Assembly: GCA_003249625.1 (NCBI GenBank)
Contig: QKII01000239.1
Coordinates: 1 to 9,475 of the forward strand
DNA length: 9,475 nucleotides
From: Propionivibrio sp.
Lineage (GTDB): Bacteria > Pseudomonadota > Gammaproteobacteria > Burkholderiales > Rhodocyclaceae
Direction: 5' to 3'
Below the pieces are notes generated by a model. The model saw only the letters and a list, made by a program, of their open reading frames with translations. It was not told the origin of the DNA and searched no databases. Made by a program: the position numbers and the translations under genes. This document shows positions 1-6,396 of the stretch, piece after piece (within the stretch, counting starts at the first letter, position 1; each line of letters starts with the position of its first letter).

Positions 1-145
1 CGAAGGCAAGGGTCCGCAAGCGGCAGTCGAGTATGGTGCGGCGCACGGTGCCTTGGCGATGACCACGCCGGGCGACACCTCGATGGTGCGCGTCGAGGAA
101 GTCGAAGCCGCCATGAAGGGCAAGGGCGCTCGCGTCATCCGGTAG
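1..145 (+). CDS. PfkB-family sugar kinase, probably 2-keto-3-deoxygluconate kinase (C-terminal fragment)
   Basis: Only the last 47 codons are present, read in the frame that starts at base 2 and ends at the TAG at 143-145. The peptide contains AAVEYGAAHGALAMTTPGD followed by a short VEEVEAAM helix and ends in ARVIR. This resembles the C-terminal tail of PfkB/ribokinase-fold sugar kinases, especially KDG kinases, which commonly end with a 'tGD...v..eEVe..l.g...rv.R' pattern. Those enzymes phosphorylate 2-keto-3-deoxygluconate to KDPG for Entner-Doudoroff-type metabolism. The catalytic Asp and the ATP-binding region lie upstream of the window, so substrate assignment is an inference from the tail alone and another PfkB sugar kinase is possible. 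A terminator 41 nt after the stop ends the transcript. Confidence 0.6.
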   Translation, partial: EGKGPQAAVEYGAAHGALAMTTPGDTSMVRVEEVEAAMKGKGARVIR

Positions 146-186
146 TTTTTCCCCTGCAGCGACAATCAATGCTGCAAACAAACTTT

Positions 187-211
187 CGGCCCCTTCACGG
201 GGCCGTTTTTT
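187..211 (+). terminator. Rho-independent terminator after the sugar kinase gene
   Basis: A perfect 7-bp GC-rich stem pairs CGGCCCC at 187-193 with GGGGCCG at 199-205 around a TTCAC loop. It is followed directly by six T residues at 206-211. This is a standard intrinsic terminator for plus-strand transcription and separates the kinase gene from the surE operon. Confidence 0.93.
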
Positions 212-222
212 CGCCTGCATGG

Positions 223-250
223 TTCATGGGGGCGCGAATCACCGTATAAT
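223..250 (+). promoter_or_regulatory. Predicted sigma-70-type promoter for surE-pcm-nlpD-rpoS
   Basis: A perfect TATAAT -10 hexamer lies at 245-250, between the upstream terminator and surE. The best -35 match is TTCATG at 223-228 with a 16-bp spacer, only three of six bases matching TTGACA, so the -35 is weak. Transcription would start near 257 and give a leader of about 70 nt before the surE ATG at 328. The location just after a terminator and before an overlapping gene run supports the call. The start site itself is inferred. Confidence 0.6.
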
Positions 251-327
251 TTCGAGCGGTCCCGCGGGCAAATGACGACAACGAAAGCCGGCGTTTCCCC
301 TAATTCCTGAATCGGTTTTTGTCTTTC

Positions 328-1071
328 ATGCGCATTTTGCTCAGTAACGACGATGGCTATTTCGCTCCCGGTATCGAGCATCTTGCACGCGCCCTGGCGG
401 CCATTGCCGATATCACAGTGGTTGCTCCCGAACGTGACCGGAGCGGGGCCAGTAATTCGCTGACACTTGATCGGCCCCTGTCTCTGCGACGTTCGGCCAA
501 CGGCTTCTACTACGTGAACGGCACGCCGACCGACTGCGTGCATCTGGCGGTGACCGGAATGCTCGATGAACTGCCCGACATGGTGGTTTCCGGCATTAAC
601 AACGGCGCCAACATGGGCGACGATACGATCTATTCGGGAACCGTAGCTGCAGCGACCGAAGGCTTCCTTCTCGGGATCCCATCGGTTGCCGTGTCGCTTT
701 GTAGCAAGGCTGGCGCGCACTACGAGACCGCTGCGCGTGTGGCTCTCGAGGTTGTACGGATGGTCCGGGATCGCCAGCAAGGCGAGCCGCTCTTGCTCAA
801 TGTCAACGTTCCCGACGTGCCCTACGAAGCCTTGCGCGGAAACACGGTTACCCGCCTTGGCCGGCGGCACAAGGCCGAGTCTGTAGTGCGGGCTGTTACT
901 CCGCGCAATGAAACCGTATATTGGGTTGGTGCTGCCGGGGAAGCGCAAGATGCAGGCGAAGGAACCGATTTTCATGCGGTGGCCAACTGTCAGGTGTCCA
1001 TTACTCCGCTGCAGATCGATCTGACACACACCGGCCAGATGGGCATGGTGCGCAGTTGGCTGCAGCAATGA
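328..1071 (+). CDS. surE: 5'/3'-nucleotidase SurE (survival protein E)
   Basis: This 247-residue protein matches the usual length of SurE, a metal-dependent cytoplasmic phosphatase that dephosphorylates nucleoside 5'- and 3'-monophosphates and short polyphosphate and helps stationary-phase survival. It begins with the signature [10 protein letters not shown], giving metal ligands D8 and D9. S39 in [12 protein letters not shown] and N91 in VSGINNGAN supply the other expected ligands, and the [10 protein letters not shown] segment around residues 66-74 is also typical. I chose the ATG at 328 because family members start at MRI. An in-frame TTG at 319 would add three residues (MSF) but neither start has a recognisable Shine-Dalgarno. 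The stop overlaps the start of pcm in an ATGA. It follows a terminator and a TATAAT box, so it is probably the first gene of the operon. Confidence 0.97.
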   Translation: MRILLSNDDGYFAPGIEHLARALAAIADITVVAPERDRSGASNSLTLDRPLSLRRSANGFYYVNGTPTDCVHLAVTGMLDELPDMVVSGINNGANMGDDTIYSGTVAAATEGFLLGIPSVAVSLCSKAGAHYETAARVALEVVRMVRDRQQGEPLLLNVNVPDVPYEALRGNTVTRLGRRHKAESVVRAVTPRNETVYWVGAAGEAQDAGEGTDFHAVANCQVSITPLQIDLTHTGQMGMVRSWLQQ

Positions 1072-1727
1072 TGCGGAGTGCCACCGGCGTCGGCATGACA
1101 TCGCAGCGCACGCGAACGCGCATGATCGAGCGTTTGCGTGAGCGGGGCATCCGCGACGAGCAGGTTCTGGCAGCGATCGCTGCGGTTCCCCGACATTTGT
1201 TTGTGGAGGAAGCGCTGGCGTCGCGGGCATACGAGGACACTGCGCTGCCGCTCGGTTTCTCGCAGACCATCTCGCAGCCGTATGTGGTGGCGCGGATGAT
1301 CGAAGTGCTTCGCCAAGGGCGTGCCGGACTGGGCAAGACGCTGGAAATCGGGGCCGGCTGCGGTTACCAGGCTGCCGTTCTCGCGCAATTGACGAGCGAA
1401 GTCTACGCCGTCGAGCGCATCGAGCCACTTCTCGCGCGGGCGAAGCTGAATTTGCGGGCAATCAAGCAGTTTCGTGTGCGTCTAAAGTACGCCGATGGGC
1501 AATTGGGGATTCCAGAGGCTGCACCGTTCGATACGATCATTGTAGCCGCGGCGGCGCAGGGCGTGCCGCCCGCCCTTTTGCAGCAATTGGCGCTTGGTGG
1601 CAGAATGCTCCTTCCTTTGGGCTCGGCATCGCAGCAATTGGTGCTGATCGAAAGGCGCGCCGAGGGCTATGTCGAATCCCGTCTGGACGATGTTCGTTTC
1701 GTCCCATTACTTTCAGGAGTCGAATGA
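1068..1727 (+). CDS. pcm: Protein-L-isoaspartate O-methyltransferase
   Basis: The product uses S-adenosylmethionine to methylate the carboxyl of L-isoaspartyl residues, starting repair of aged proteins in the cytoplasm. From the ATG at 1068 it has 219 residues. Visible motifs are the N-terminal helix [17 protein letters not shown] (19-34), AAVPRHLFV (38-46), the family signature [13 protein letters not shown] (66-78), SAM-binding motif [11 protein letters not shown] (92-101), the acidic strand end AVERIEPL (114-121) and the terminal FVPLLSGVE. The start at 1068 overlaps the surE stop (ATGA at 1068-1071). ATGs at 1071 and 1095 are also in frame, and the one at 1095, giving [14 protein letters not shown] and 210 residues, fits the usual family length equally well. 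No strong Shine-Dalgarno marks any of them. The stop overlaps nlpD by 4 nt. Confidence 0.96.
   Translation: MMRSATGVGMTSQRTRTRMIERLRERGIRDEQVLAAIAAVPRHLFVEEALASRAYEDTALPLGFSQTISQPYVVARMIEVLRQGRAGLGKTLEIGAGCGYQAAVLAQLTSEVYAVERIEPLLARAKLNLRAIKQFRVRLKYADGQLGIPEAAPFDTIIVAAAAQGVPPALLQQLALGGRMLLPLGSASQQLVLIERRAEGYVESRLDDVRFVPLLSGVE
1715..1719 (+). promoter_or_regulatory. Ribosome binding site of nlpD inside pcm
   Basis: AGGAG lies four bases before the nlpD ATG at 1724, within the last codons of pcm. It is the clearest Shine-Dalgarno in the surE-to-rpoS run, so nlpD can be initiated independently as well as by coupling through the ATGA overlap. Confidence 0.75.
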
Positions 1728-2683
1728 AGAAGAGTTTTTCTTTTGCCACGATCGGGCGTGTCTGCGCTTGGGGCGTTGCGACTGCACTAGCCGGCGCACT
1801 GTCCGGATGTGCAAGCAAGTTTCCCGCACCGGTCGTTGAGCGTGGTGGTTTACCTTCTGCGACGGTCGCCGCTCCTTCGACCTACACGGTCAAAGCCGGC
1901 GATACGCTCTACAGCATCGCCCGCGATCACGGCATGGATCATCGCGAACTGATCGCGCTAAACAATATCGAAAACCCCAATCAGATCTCCGTCGGGCGCG
2001 TCCTTAAGATACGTCCGGCGGTCGCTCCGTCGACAACCGATGGGGTGACTACCGCTCCGGTGACGTCCGATGTGGTGACGGTTCGCCCGATCGATGGCGG
2101 GCTTCCTCCTGAAAGCAGCACGGTAGGTGGAGATAGCGCGACACTCAAGCGTGAACCGAAAGTGGGCAAGCTGCCGTATTCGGATGAGACGCTCGCCAGG
2201 CTACAGGCTGAGGAACAGCAGAAGTCAGTGGCGGTTGCGCCTTCGGCTGCTGAGGTTGAGCCGAAACCGGCAGAGAGGTCGTCCGAGAAACCTGCCGAAT
2301 CCGCAACGACGGGTGACGAGGTGCCCTGGATCTGGCCCGCAAATGGAAAAATCGTCGGAACGTTCAGCGAAAACGGCAGCAAAGGCGTCGATATCGCAGG
2401 CAAGGCTGGTGATCCCGTGATTGCCGCTGGCGACGGGAAAGTCGTTTACAGTGGTACGGGTTTGCGCGGATATGGCAAACTGGTGATCGTCAAGCACAAT
2501 AACACCTACCTGTCGGCTTACGCGCACAATCAGAATATCCTGGTTAAGGAAGGTCAGTCGGTTACCAAGGGGCAGAAGATTGCTGAAATGGGCAATAGCG
2601 ATGCCGATCAGGTCAAGTTGCATTTCGAGGTTCGCCGTCAAGGGAAACCGGTTGATCCACTGAAGCATCTGCCGCCACGATGA
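1724..2683 (+). CDS. nlpD: NlpD: LysM/LytM-domain outer-membrane lipoprotein, predicted amidase activator
   Basis: The 319-residue protein has a lipoprotein signal peptide with lipobox LSGC (Cys29). Ala at +2 predicts sorting to the outer membrane. A LysM peptidoglycan-binding domain spans about 54-98 ([17 protein letters not shown]...). A low-complexity Pro/Ala/Ser/Glu linker runs to about 200, and a LytM/M23 domain spans about 205-316. The LytM fold is intact (GVDIAG, SAYAHN, LHFEVR), but the first zinc histidine is replaced by Ser219 and the first His of the HxH motif by Lys298. It therefore should not cut peptidoglycan itself. In E. coli, NlpD is likewise degenerate and activates the amidase AmiC at the division septum; the same role is inferred here. 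It overlaps pcm and rpoS by 4 nt each. In E. coli the main rpoS promoter lies inside nlpD; I found no convincing -35/-10 pair in this copy. Confidence 0.95.
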   Translation: MKKSFSFATIGRVCAWGVATALAGALSGCASKFPAPVVERGGLPSATVAAPSTYTVKAGDTLYSIARDHGMDHRELIALNNIENPNQISVGRVLKIRPAVAPSTTDGVTTAPVTSDVVTVRPIDGGLPPESSTVGGDSATLKREPKVGKLPYSDETLARLQAEEQQKSVAVAPSAAEVEPKPAERSSEKPAESATTGDEVPWIWPANGKIVGTFSENGSKGVDIAGKAGDPVIAAGDGKVVYSGTGLRGYGKLVIVKHNNTYLSAYAHNQNILVKEGQSVTKGQKIAEMGNSDADQVKLHFEVRRQGKPVDPLKHLPPR

Positions 2684-3642
2684 CCATGACAGGGAATAGC
2701 GATCAAGAGTCCGATTTGATGGATAACGAGATGTCGCCAGAGGAGGATGAGGAGGAGGCGTTCCTCTCCGACCCGGAAGAGGAAGAGGCGACGCCAGCAC
2801 CGGAAGTCGAACTGCTGAACGACGTTACCCAGCACTATCTCAACGAAATCGGTGCCAAGCCGTTGTTTACGCCGGAAGAGGAGTATTCCTGGGCATGCCT
2901 TGCGCGCCAAGGGGATTTCGTCGCGCGGCAGAAGATGATCGAGCACAACCTGCGCCTGGTGGTAAACATTGCCAAGCACTACCTCAACCGCGGTATCCCG
3001 TTGCTCGATCTCATTGAAGAGGGAAACCTCGGACTGATTCACGCCATCGAGAAATTCGATCCGGAGCGCGGTTTTCGCTTCTCGACCTACGCTACATGGT
3101 GGATTCGTCAAAGTATCGAGCGGGCCATCATGAACCAGTCGCGCACCATTCGGCTGCCGGTACATGTGGTCAAGGAAATCAACCTGATCCTGCGCGCGTT
3201 CCGGCATCTGGAAATGGCGAATGGCAAGGAAACGCGGCTGGAACAGATCGCCCATTTGATTGATCGTTCAGTGGACGATGTGCGGCGTGCGATTTCGCTC
3301 AACGAGCATATCGCGTCGCTCGACGCGCCGCTGGAGATAGACCCGGATCACACCATCGCCGATGCCATTGCCGATGAAAACGCACTCGATCCGGAGGAAC
3401 TGCTGCAGTCTACCGAGGTCGGAAGCCTGGTCAATCAATGGGTCGACCAACTTACCGACAAGCAGCGGCGAGTCCTTGAGCGACGCTACGGACTCGGCGG
3501 TGCCGAGATCAGCACCTTGGAGGAAGTCGCTGCTGAACTCAACCTGACCCGCGAGCGGGTACGCCAGATCCAGATCGAGGCGCTCGACCAGTTGCGCCGG
3601 GTTATAAAGCGCGGCGGCGTGACACGCGATAACCTGATTTGA
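2680..3642 (+). CDS. rpoS: RNA polymerase sigma factor RpoS (sigma-38)
   Basis: The 320-residue stationary-phase and general stress sigma factor directs RNA polymerase to stress promoters. An acidic N-terminus (about 8-43) leads into region 1.2 (DVTQHYLNEIGAKPLFTPEEE, 48-68). Region 2 (82-168) contains the core-binding RLVVNIAKHY and the -10 reading helix YATWWIRQSIERAI. Region 3 spans about 168-245. Region 4 (about 256-312) ends in the helix-turn-helix TLEEVAAELNLTRERVRQIQ. The sequence TIRLPVHVVKEIN, with K165 at the position of the E. coli RpoS lysine linked to -13C preference, distinguishes it from RpoD. The ATG at 2680 overlaps the nlpD stop and has only a weak Shine-Dalgarno; a second ATG at 2686 is possible. 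Gene order and motifs make the identity secure. Confidence 0.97.
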   Translation: MTMTGNSDQESDLMDNEMSPEEDEEEAFLSDPEEEEATPAPEVELLNDVTQHYLNEIGAKPLFTPEEEYSWACLARQGDFVARQKMIEHNLRLVVNIAKHYLNRGIPLLDLIEEGNLGLIHAIEKFDPERGFRFSTYATWWIRQSIERAIMNQSRTIRLPVHVVKEINLILRAFRHLEMANGKETRLEQIAHLIDRSVDDVRRAISLNEHIASLDAPLEIDPDHTIADAIADENALDPEELLQSTEVGSLVNQWVDQLTDKQRRVLERRYGLGGAEISTLEEVAAELNLTRERVRQIQIEALDQLRRVIKRGGVTRDNLI

Positions 3643-3658
3643 CGCTGTTGTGTTGTCC

Positions 3659-3681
3659 CGACTCGGCGTAAGCCGAAGTCG
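3659..3681 (+). terminator. Stable hairpin in the rpoS-cimA gap, possible weak terminator
   Basis: CGACTCGGC at 3659-3667 pairs with GCCGAAGTCG at 3672-3681 around a GTAA (GNRA-type) tetraloop, giving nine base pairs with one bulged A. It starts 17 nt after the rpoS stop. No T-run follows directly; the nearest is TTTT about 15 nt later. It may protect the rpoS 3' end or act as a leaky terminator. The rest of the 104-nt gap shows no convincing promoter. Confidence 0.4.
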
Positions 3682-3732
3682 CGGTCTGCGTGTGTTTTCT
3701 GTCCTGTATCCCCTGAGACAGGTAATTCTGAA

Positions 3733-3738
3733 AAGGAA
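3733..3738 (+). promoter_or_regulatory. Ribosome binding site of cimA
   Basis: AAGGAA lies eight bases upstream of the ATG at 3747. This good Shine-Dalgarno fixes the cimA start, in contrast to the coupled genes before it. Confidence 0.8.
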
Positions 3739-3746
3739 AGCGTGAG

Positions 3747-5336
3747 ATGAGCAAGAAAGTCGCGATATTCGATTCCTCTTTGCGAGATGGTGCCCAGGCC
3801 GAGGGCATTTCGTTCTCTGTCGAGGATAAACTCAAGCTTCTCGCGCTTCTTGATGATCACGGCGTTGACTATATCGAGGCTGGCAACCCCGGTTCGAACC
3901 CGAAGGATCTTGAATTCTTCGCCCGCGCCAAGGCAGTTGCGCTCAAACATGCCAAATTGGCGGCTTTCGGCAGCACAAGGCGGCGTGAGATCAAGGTCGA
4001 ACAGGATAGCAACGTCCAGTCCCTGCTGTTGGCGGACACGCCTGTCATTGTCATTTTCGGAAAAAGCTGGGATTTTCACGTTACCGACATCATCCGCACC
4101 ACGCTGGAAGAAAACCTGGCGATGATTCGCGAGACGGTTGCGTTTTTCAAGGCCAAGGGCAAGGAAGTTGTCTACGACGCCGAGCATTTCTTCGACGGCT
4201 ACAAAAACAATCCGGAATACGCGGTCAAGACCTTGCAGGCGGCTGTCGATGGAGGTGCGGAAGCTCTTGTCCTGTGTGATACAAACGGTGGAACTTTCCC
4301 GTCGGAAATTGGGGCGATCGTCGCAAAAATGACGGGGTTGTTTCCCGTAACGATGGGGATCCACGCACACAACGACTGCGGGATGGCCGTGGCCAACAGC
4401 GTTGCCGCGGTGGAAAACGGTGCGCGCCATGTGCAGGGTACCTACATTGGCTTCGGTGAGCGTTGTGGCAATGCCAACCTGTCGACGATCATTGCCAATT
4501 TGGGCGTTAAGCGTGATTACGAGTGCCTGCCTGCGGATCAGTACCGGAACATCGTGCATGTGGCGCGGCATGTGGCGGCGATTTCCAATATCGCGCTCAA
4601 CGAACGCGAGCCGTTCATCGGCAACAGCGCCTTCGCGCACAAGGGCGGGATGCATATCGACGGCGTCAACAAGGCTTCGCACTCCTTCGAACACATCAAT
4701 CCGGAACTCGTTGGCGGTCAGCGGCGCTTCCTGATGAGCGAGGTGTCGGGGCGGCGGATGATCCTGGACAAGATCTGGGAAGTCGATCAGAACGTAACGA
4801 AGGACGATCCCGTGACTGACCGCATCATGAAGCGGTTGAAGGAGTTGGAGCACGAGGGATACCAGTTCGAGGGAGCCGAGAGTTCGTTCGAATTGGTTGT
4901 CCGCAAGCAACTCGGGCGTTACCGCTCGTTCTTCGAATTGGAGCACTTCAAGATCATTGGCGAGCAGCCGACCAAGGGCGAATTCGGTTCCTCGGCGATC
5001 ATCAAGGTGAAGGTCGATGGCGAGGACGAGATCACCGCGGCCGAAGGCGACGGCCCGGTGCATGCGCTCGACAGCGCGTTGCGCAAGGCGTTGGAAACGT
5101 TTTATCCCGAACTGTCGAATGTTCACCTGACCGACTACAAGGTGCGCGTGATCAATGGCAAGGACGCCACCGCGGCAAAAGTGCGTGTTCTCCTGCAATC
5201 GACCGACGGAGATGCGATCTGGACGACCGTTGGTGTGTCGACGGACATCATCGAGGCGAGCTGGCTGGCGCTGGTCGACTCGATCGAATACAAGCTGATC
5301 AAGCTGGAAGAGGCGAAACTGTCCGGCAGAAAGTAA
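3747..5336 (+). CDS. cimA: (R)-citramalate synthase
   Basis: This 529-residue enzyme of the isopropylmalate/homocitrate synthase superfamily condenses pyruvate with acetyl-CoA to citramalate, the first step of threonine-independent isoleucine synthesis. The catalytic barrel begins with FDSSLRDGAQAEGI (R13, D14). It carries the metal ligands H206 and H208 in HAHNDCG and the GFGERCGNANL motif (235-245, N242). The segment YDAEHFFDGYKNNPEYA and the early SLRDGAQ are typical of the long citramalate synthase subfamily rather than of LeuA. The C-terminal part, about 400-525, is the LeuA-type allosteric domain, so feedback control, probably by isoleucine, is likely. The length fits the family. It lies 104 nt after rpoS with its own ribosome binding site, so it may be a separate unit. 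It converges with mltB. Confidence 0.93.
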   Translation: MSKKVAIFDSSLRDGAQAEGISFSVEDKLKLLALLDDHGVDYIEAGNPGSNPKDLEFFARAKAVALKHAKLAAFGSTRRREIKVEQDSNVQSLLLADTPVIVIFGKSWDFHVTDIIRTTLEENLAMIRETVAFFKAKGKEVVYDAEHFFDGYKNNPEYAVKTLQAAVDGGAEALVLCDTNGGTFPSEIGAIVAKMTGLFPVTMGIHAHNDCGMAVANSVAAVENGARHVQGTYIGFGERCGNANLSTIIANLGVKRDYECLPADQYRNIVHVARHVAAISNIALNEREPFIGNSAFAHKGGMHIDGVNKASHSFEHINPELVGGQRRFLMSEVSGRRMILDKIWEVDQNVTKDDPVTDRIMKRLKELEHEGYQFEGAESSFELVVRKQLGRYRSFFELEHFKIIGEQPTKGEFGSSAIIKVKVDGEDEITAAEGDGPVHALDSALRKALETFYPELSNVHLTDYKVRVINGKDATAAKVRVLLQSTDGDAIWTTVGVSTDIIEASWLALVDSIEYKLIKLEEAKLSGRK

Positions 5337-5371
5337 AAAAAGTTCTTGGTGCGGGCGCCGTTCAGGGCGCC
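5335..5371 (-). terminator. Small GGCGCC hairpin and T-run at the cimA/mltB convergence
   Basis: GGCGCC at 5354-5359 can pair with GGCGCC at 5366-5371 around a 6-nt loop that includes the mltB stop. On the minus strand a run of seven T (5341-5335) follows, about 12 nt past the stem. The stem is short and the T-run distant, so this is at best a weak terminator for the minus-strand operon. Confidence 0.3.
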
Positions 5372-6396
5372 GCAACTGCTGCGGTGTCTGCTTCGCGAAG
5401 CGATTCGGCGAGCAGGAATACCGACATCGCGTAGAAGCTCGATCGGTTGTAGCGGGTGATTACGTAGAAATTGTCGAAGCCGACCCAGTATTCGGTCGGC
5501 TGCGCCGGTGACTCCAAGTCGATGAGGGCGGCAGGCAGTTCGGCCAGATCCTCTGAGTTGCTCAACGTAGCCACTCCCTTGTTCTGAAGTTCGCGCAACG
5601 GCAGTGCTGGCTTGATGCCGGCAGAGATCAGGGCAGATGGGTCGCCGCTGATCTCGGCCTGGATTGCGACCGGCGCCTTGGCTTGCCAACCATGCTGGTT
5701 CAGGAAGCGGGCGACACTGCCGATGGCATCGGGTACGCTCCCGCGCAAGTCAATGCGATCGTCGCCATCGAAATCGACCGCATAATTCCGCTGGCTGCTC
5801 GGCATGAATTGCGGAATGCCAATGGCTCCTGCGTACGAGCCGCGGTAATCCTTCGGGCTAATGCCGTTTTCGCGGGCCATCAGCAGGAACTGTTCGAGTT
5901 CGTTACGGAAAAACGGTGCGCGTGGCGGGTAATCGAAAGCGAGTGTCGCCAAGGCTTCCAGGACGCTGAATTTTCCCGTGTTCCGTCCGTATTCCGTTTC
6001 CACTCCGATGATTGCCACGATGATTTCCTGCGGTACGCCGTAGAGGGCTTCGGCGCGGATCAATTCGGCACGGTTTTCGCTCCAGAAGCGCAAGCCGTGC
6101 GTTAGCCTGCGTTCATTTAGAAAACGTTCGCGGTAACGTTGCCAGGAGCGTTGCAGTTCCGGTACGGCGGCCGGGCGAATCGCCCGCAGGACGGTTGCGT
6201 TGGAGCGGACCGATTCAAACTGTCGGGTCAGGTAGGCCGTGTCAAAGCCGTATTCCTGGTGCATGTGCTGGATGAACTCCTGAACCGCTGGCGATTCGCT
6301 GAAGGCCGGTGGTCTGGCAGGCTTTGCGGCGGACGTCTGGGTTGCGGCGGCGATAGTTGCGATGCCGAAAAACAAGGCGGCAAGGACGTTTCTCAA
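5362..6396 (-). CDS. mltB: MltB-family lytic murein transglycosylase (GH103), secreted
   Basis: The 344-residue protein cleaves the MurNAc-GlcNAc bond of peptidoglycan with 1,6-anhydro product formation. It has a signal peptide (hydrophobic stretch about 4-18, probable cleavage after TSA or SAA near 23-24) but no lipobox cysteine, so it should be soluble in the periplasm, unlike E. coli MltB. The catalytic Glu is E133 in GVETEYGRNTGKF. Other family motifs are SYAGAIGIPQFMPSS, the DFDGDDRIDL loop with EF-hand-like acidic residues, GSVARFLNQHGW and the C-terminal YWVGFDNFYVITRYNRS. No extra peptidoglycan-binding domain follows. The start is TTG at 6396, whose TTGA overlaps the stop of the tgpA-like gene. 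A strong AAGGAGA eight bases upstream supports it. It appears to be the last gene of the four-gene minus-strand operon. Confidence 0.93.
   Translation of the reverse strand: MRNVLAALFFGIATIAAATQTSAAKPARPPAFSESPAVQEFIQHMHQEYGFDTAYLTRQFESVRSNATVLRAIRPAAVPELQRSWQRYRERFLNERRLTHGLRFWSENRAELIRAEALYGVPQEIIVAIIGVETEYGRNTGKFSVLEALATLAFDYPPRAPFFRNELEQFLLMARENGISPKDYRGSYAGAIGIPQFMPSSQRNYAVDFDGDDRIDLRGSVPDAIGSVARFLNQHGWQAKAPVAIQAEISGDPSALISAGIKPALPLRELQNKGVATLSNSEDLAELPAALIDLESPAQPTEYWVGFDNFYVITRYNRSSFYAMSVFLLAESLREADTAAVAAP

Noticed and set aside
921..1067. Upstream extension of pcm by 49 codons
   Set aside because: It overlaps the end of surE, and the residues do not resemble any methyltransferase N-terminus. 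The ATGs at 1068-1095 fit the family.
166..1461. A 431-codon open frame on the minus strand opposite surE and pcm
   Set aside because: It crosses the terminator, promoter and two well-supported genes, and its product shows no known family pattern; it is a shadow frame.
3639..3710. Possible cimA promoter using TTGACG at 3639-3644 or TGTATC at 3705-3710
   Set aside because: The TTGACG has no -10-like hexamer at 16-18 bp, and TGTATC has no -35 at the right distance, so neither forms a credible pair.
3486..5375. A 629-codon open frame on the minus strand opposite cimA
   Set aside because: It lies antisense to a clear citramalate synthase, has Arg/Leu/His-rich low-information composition and no recognisable motif. 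Codon bias of the true gene keeps the opposite frame free of stops.
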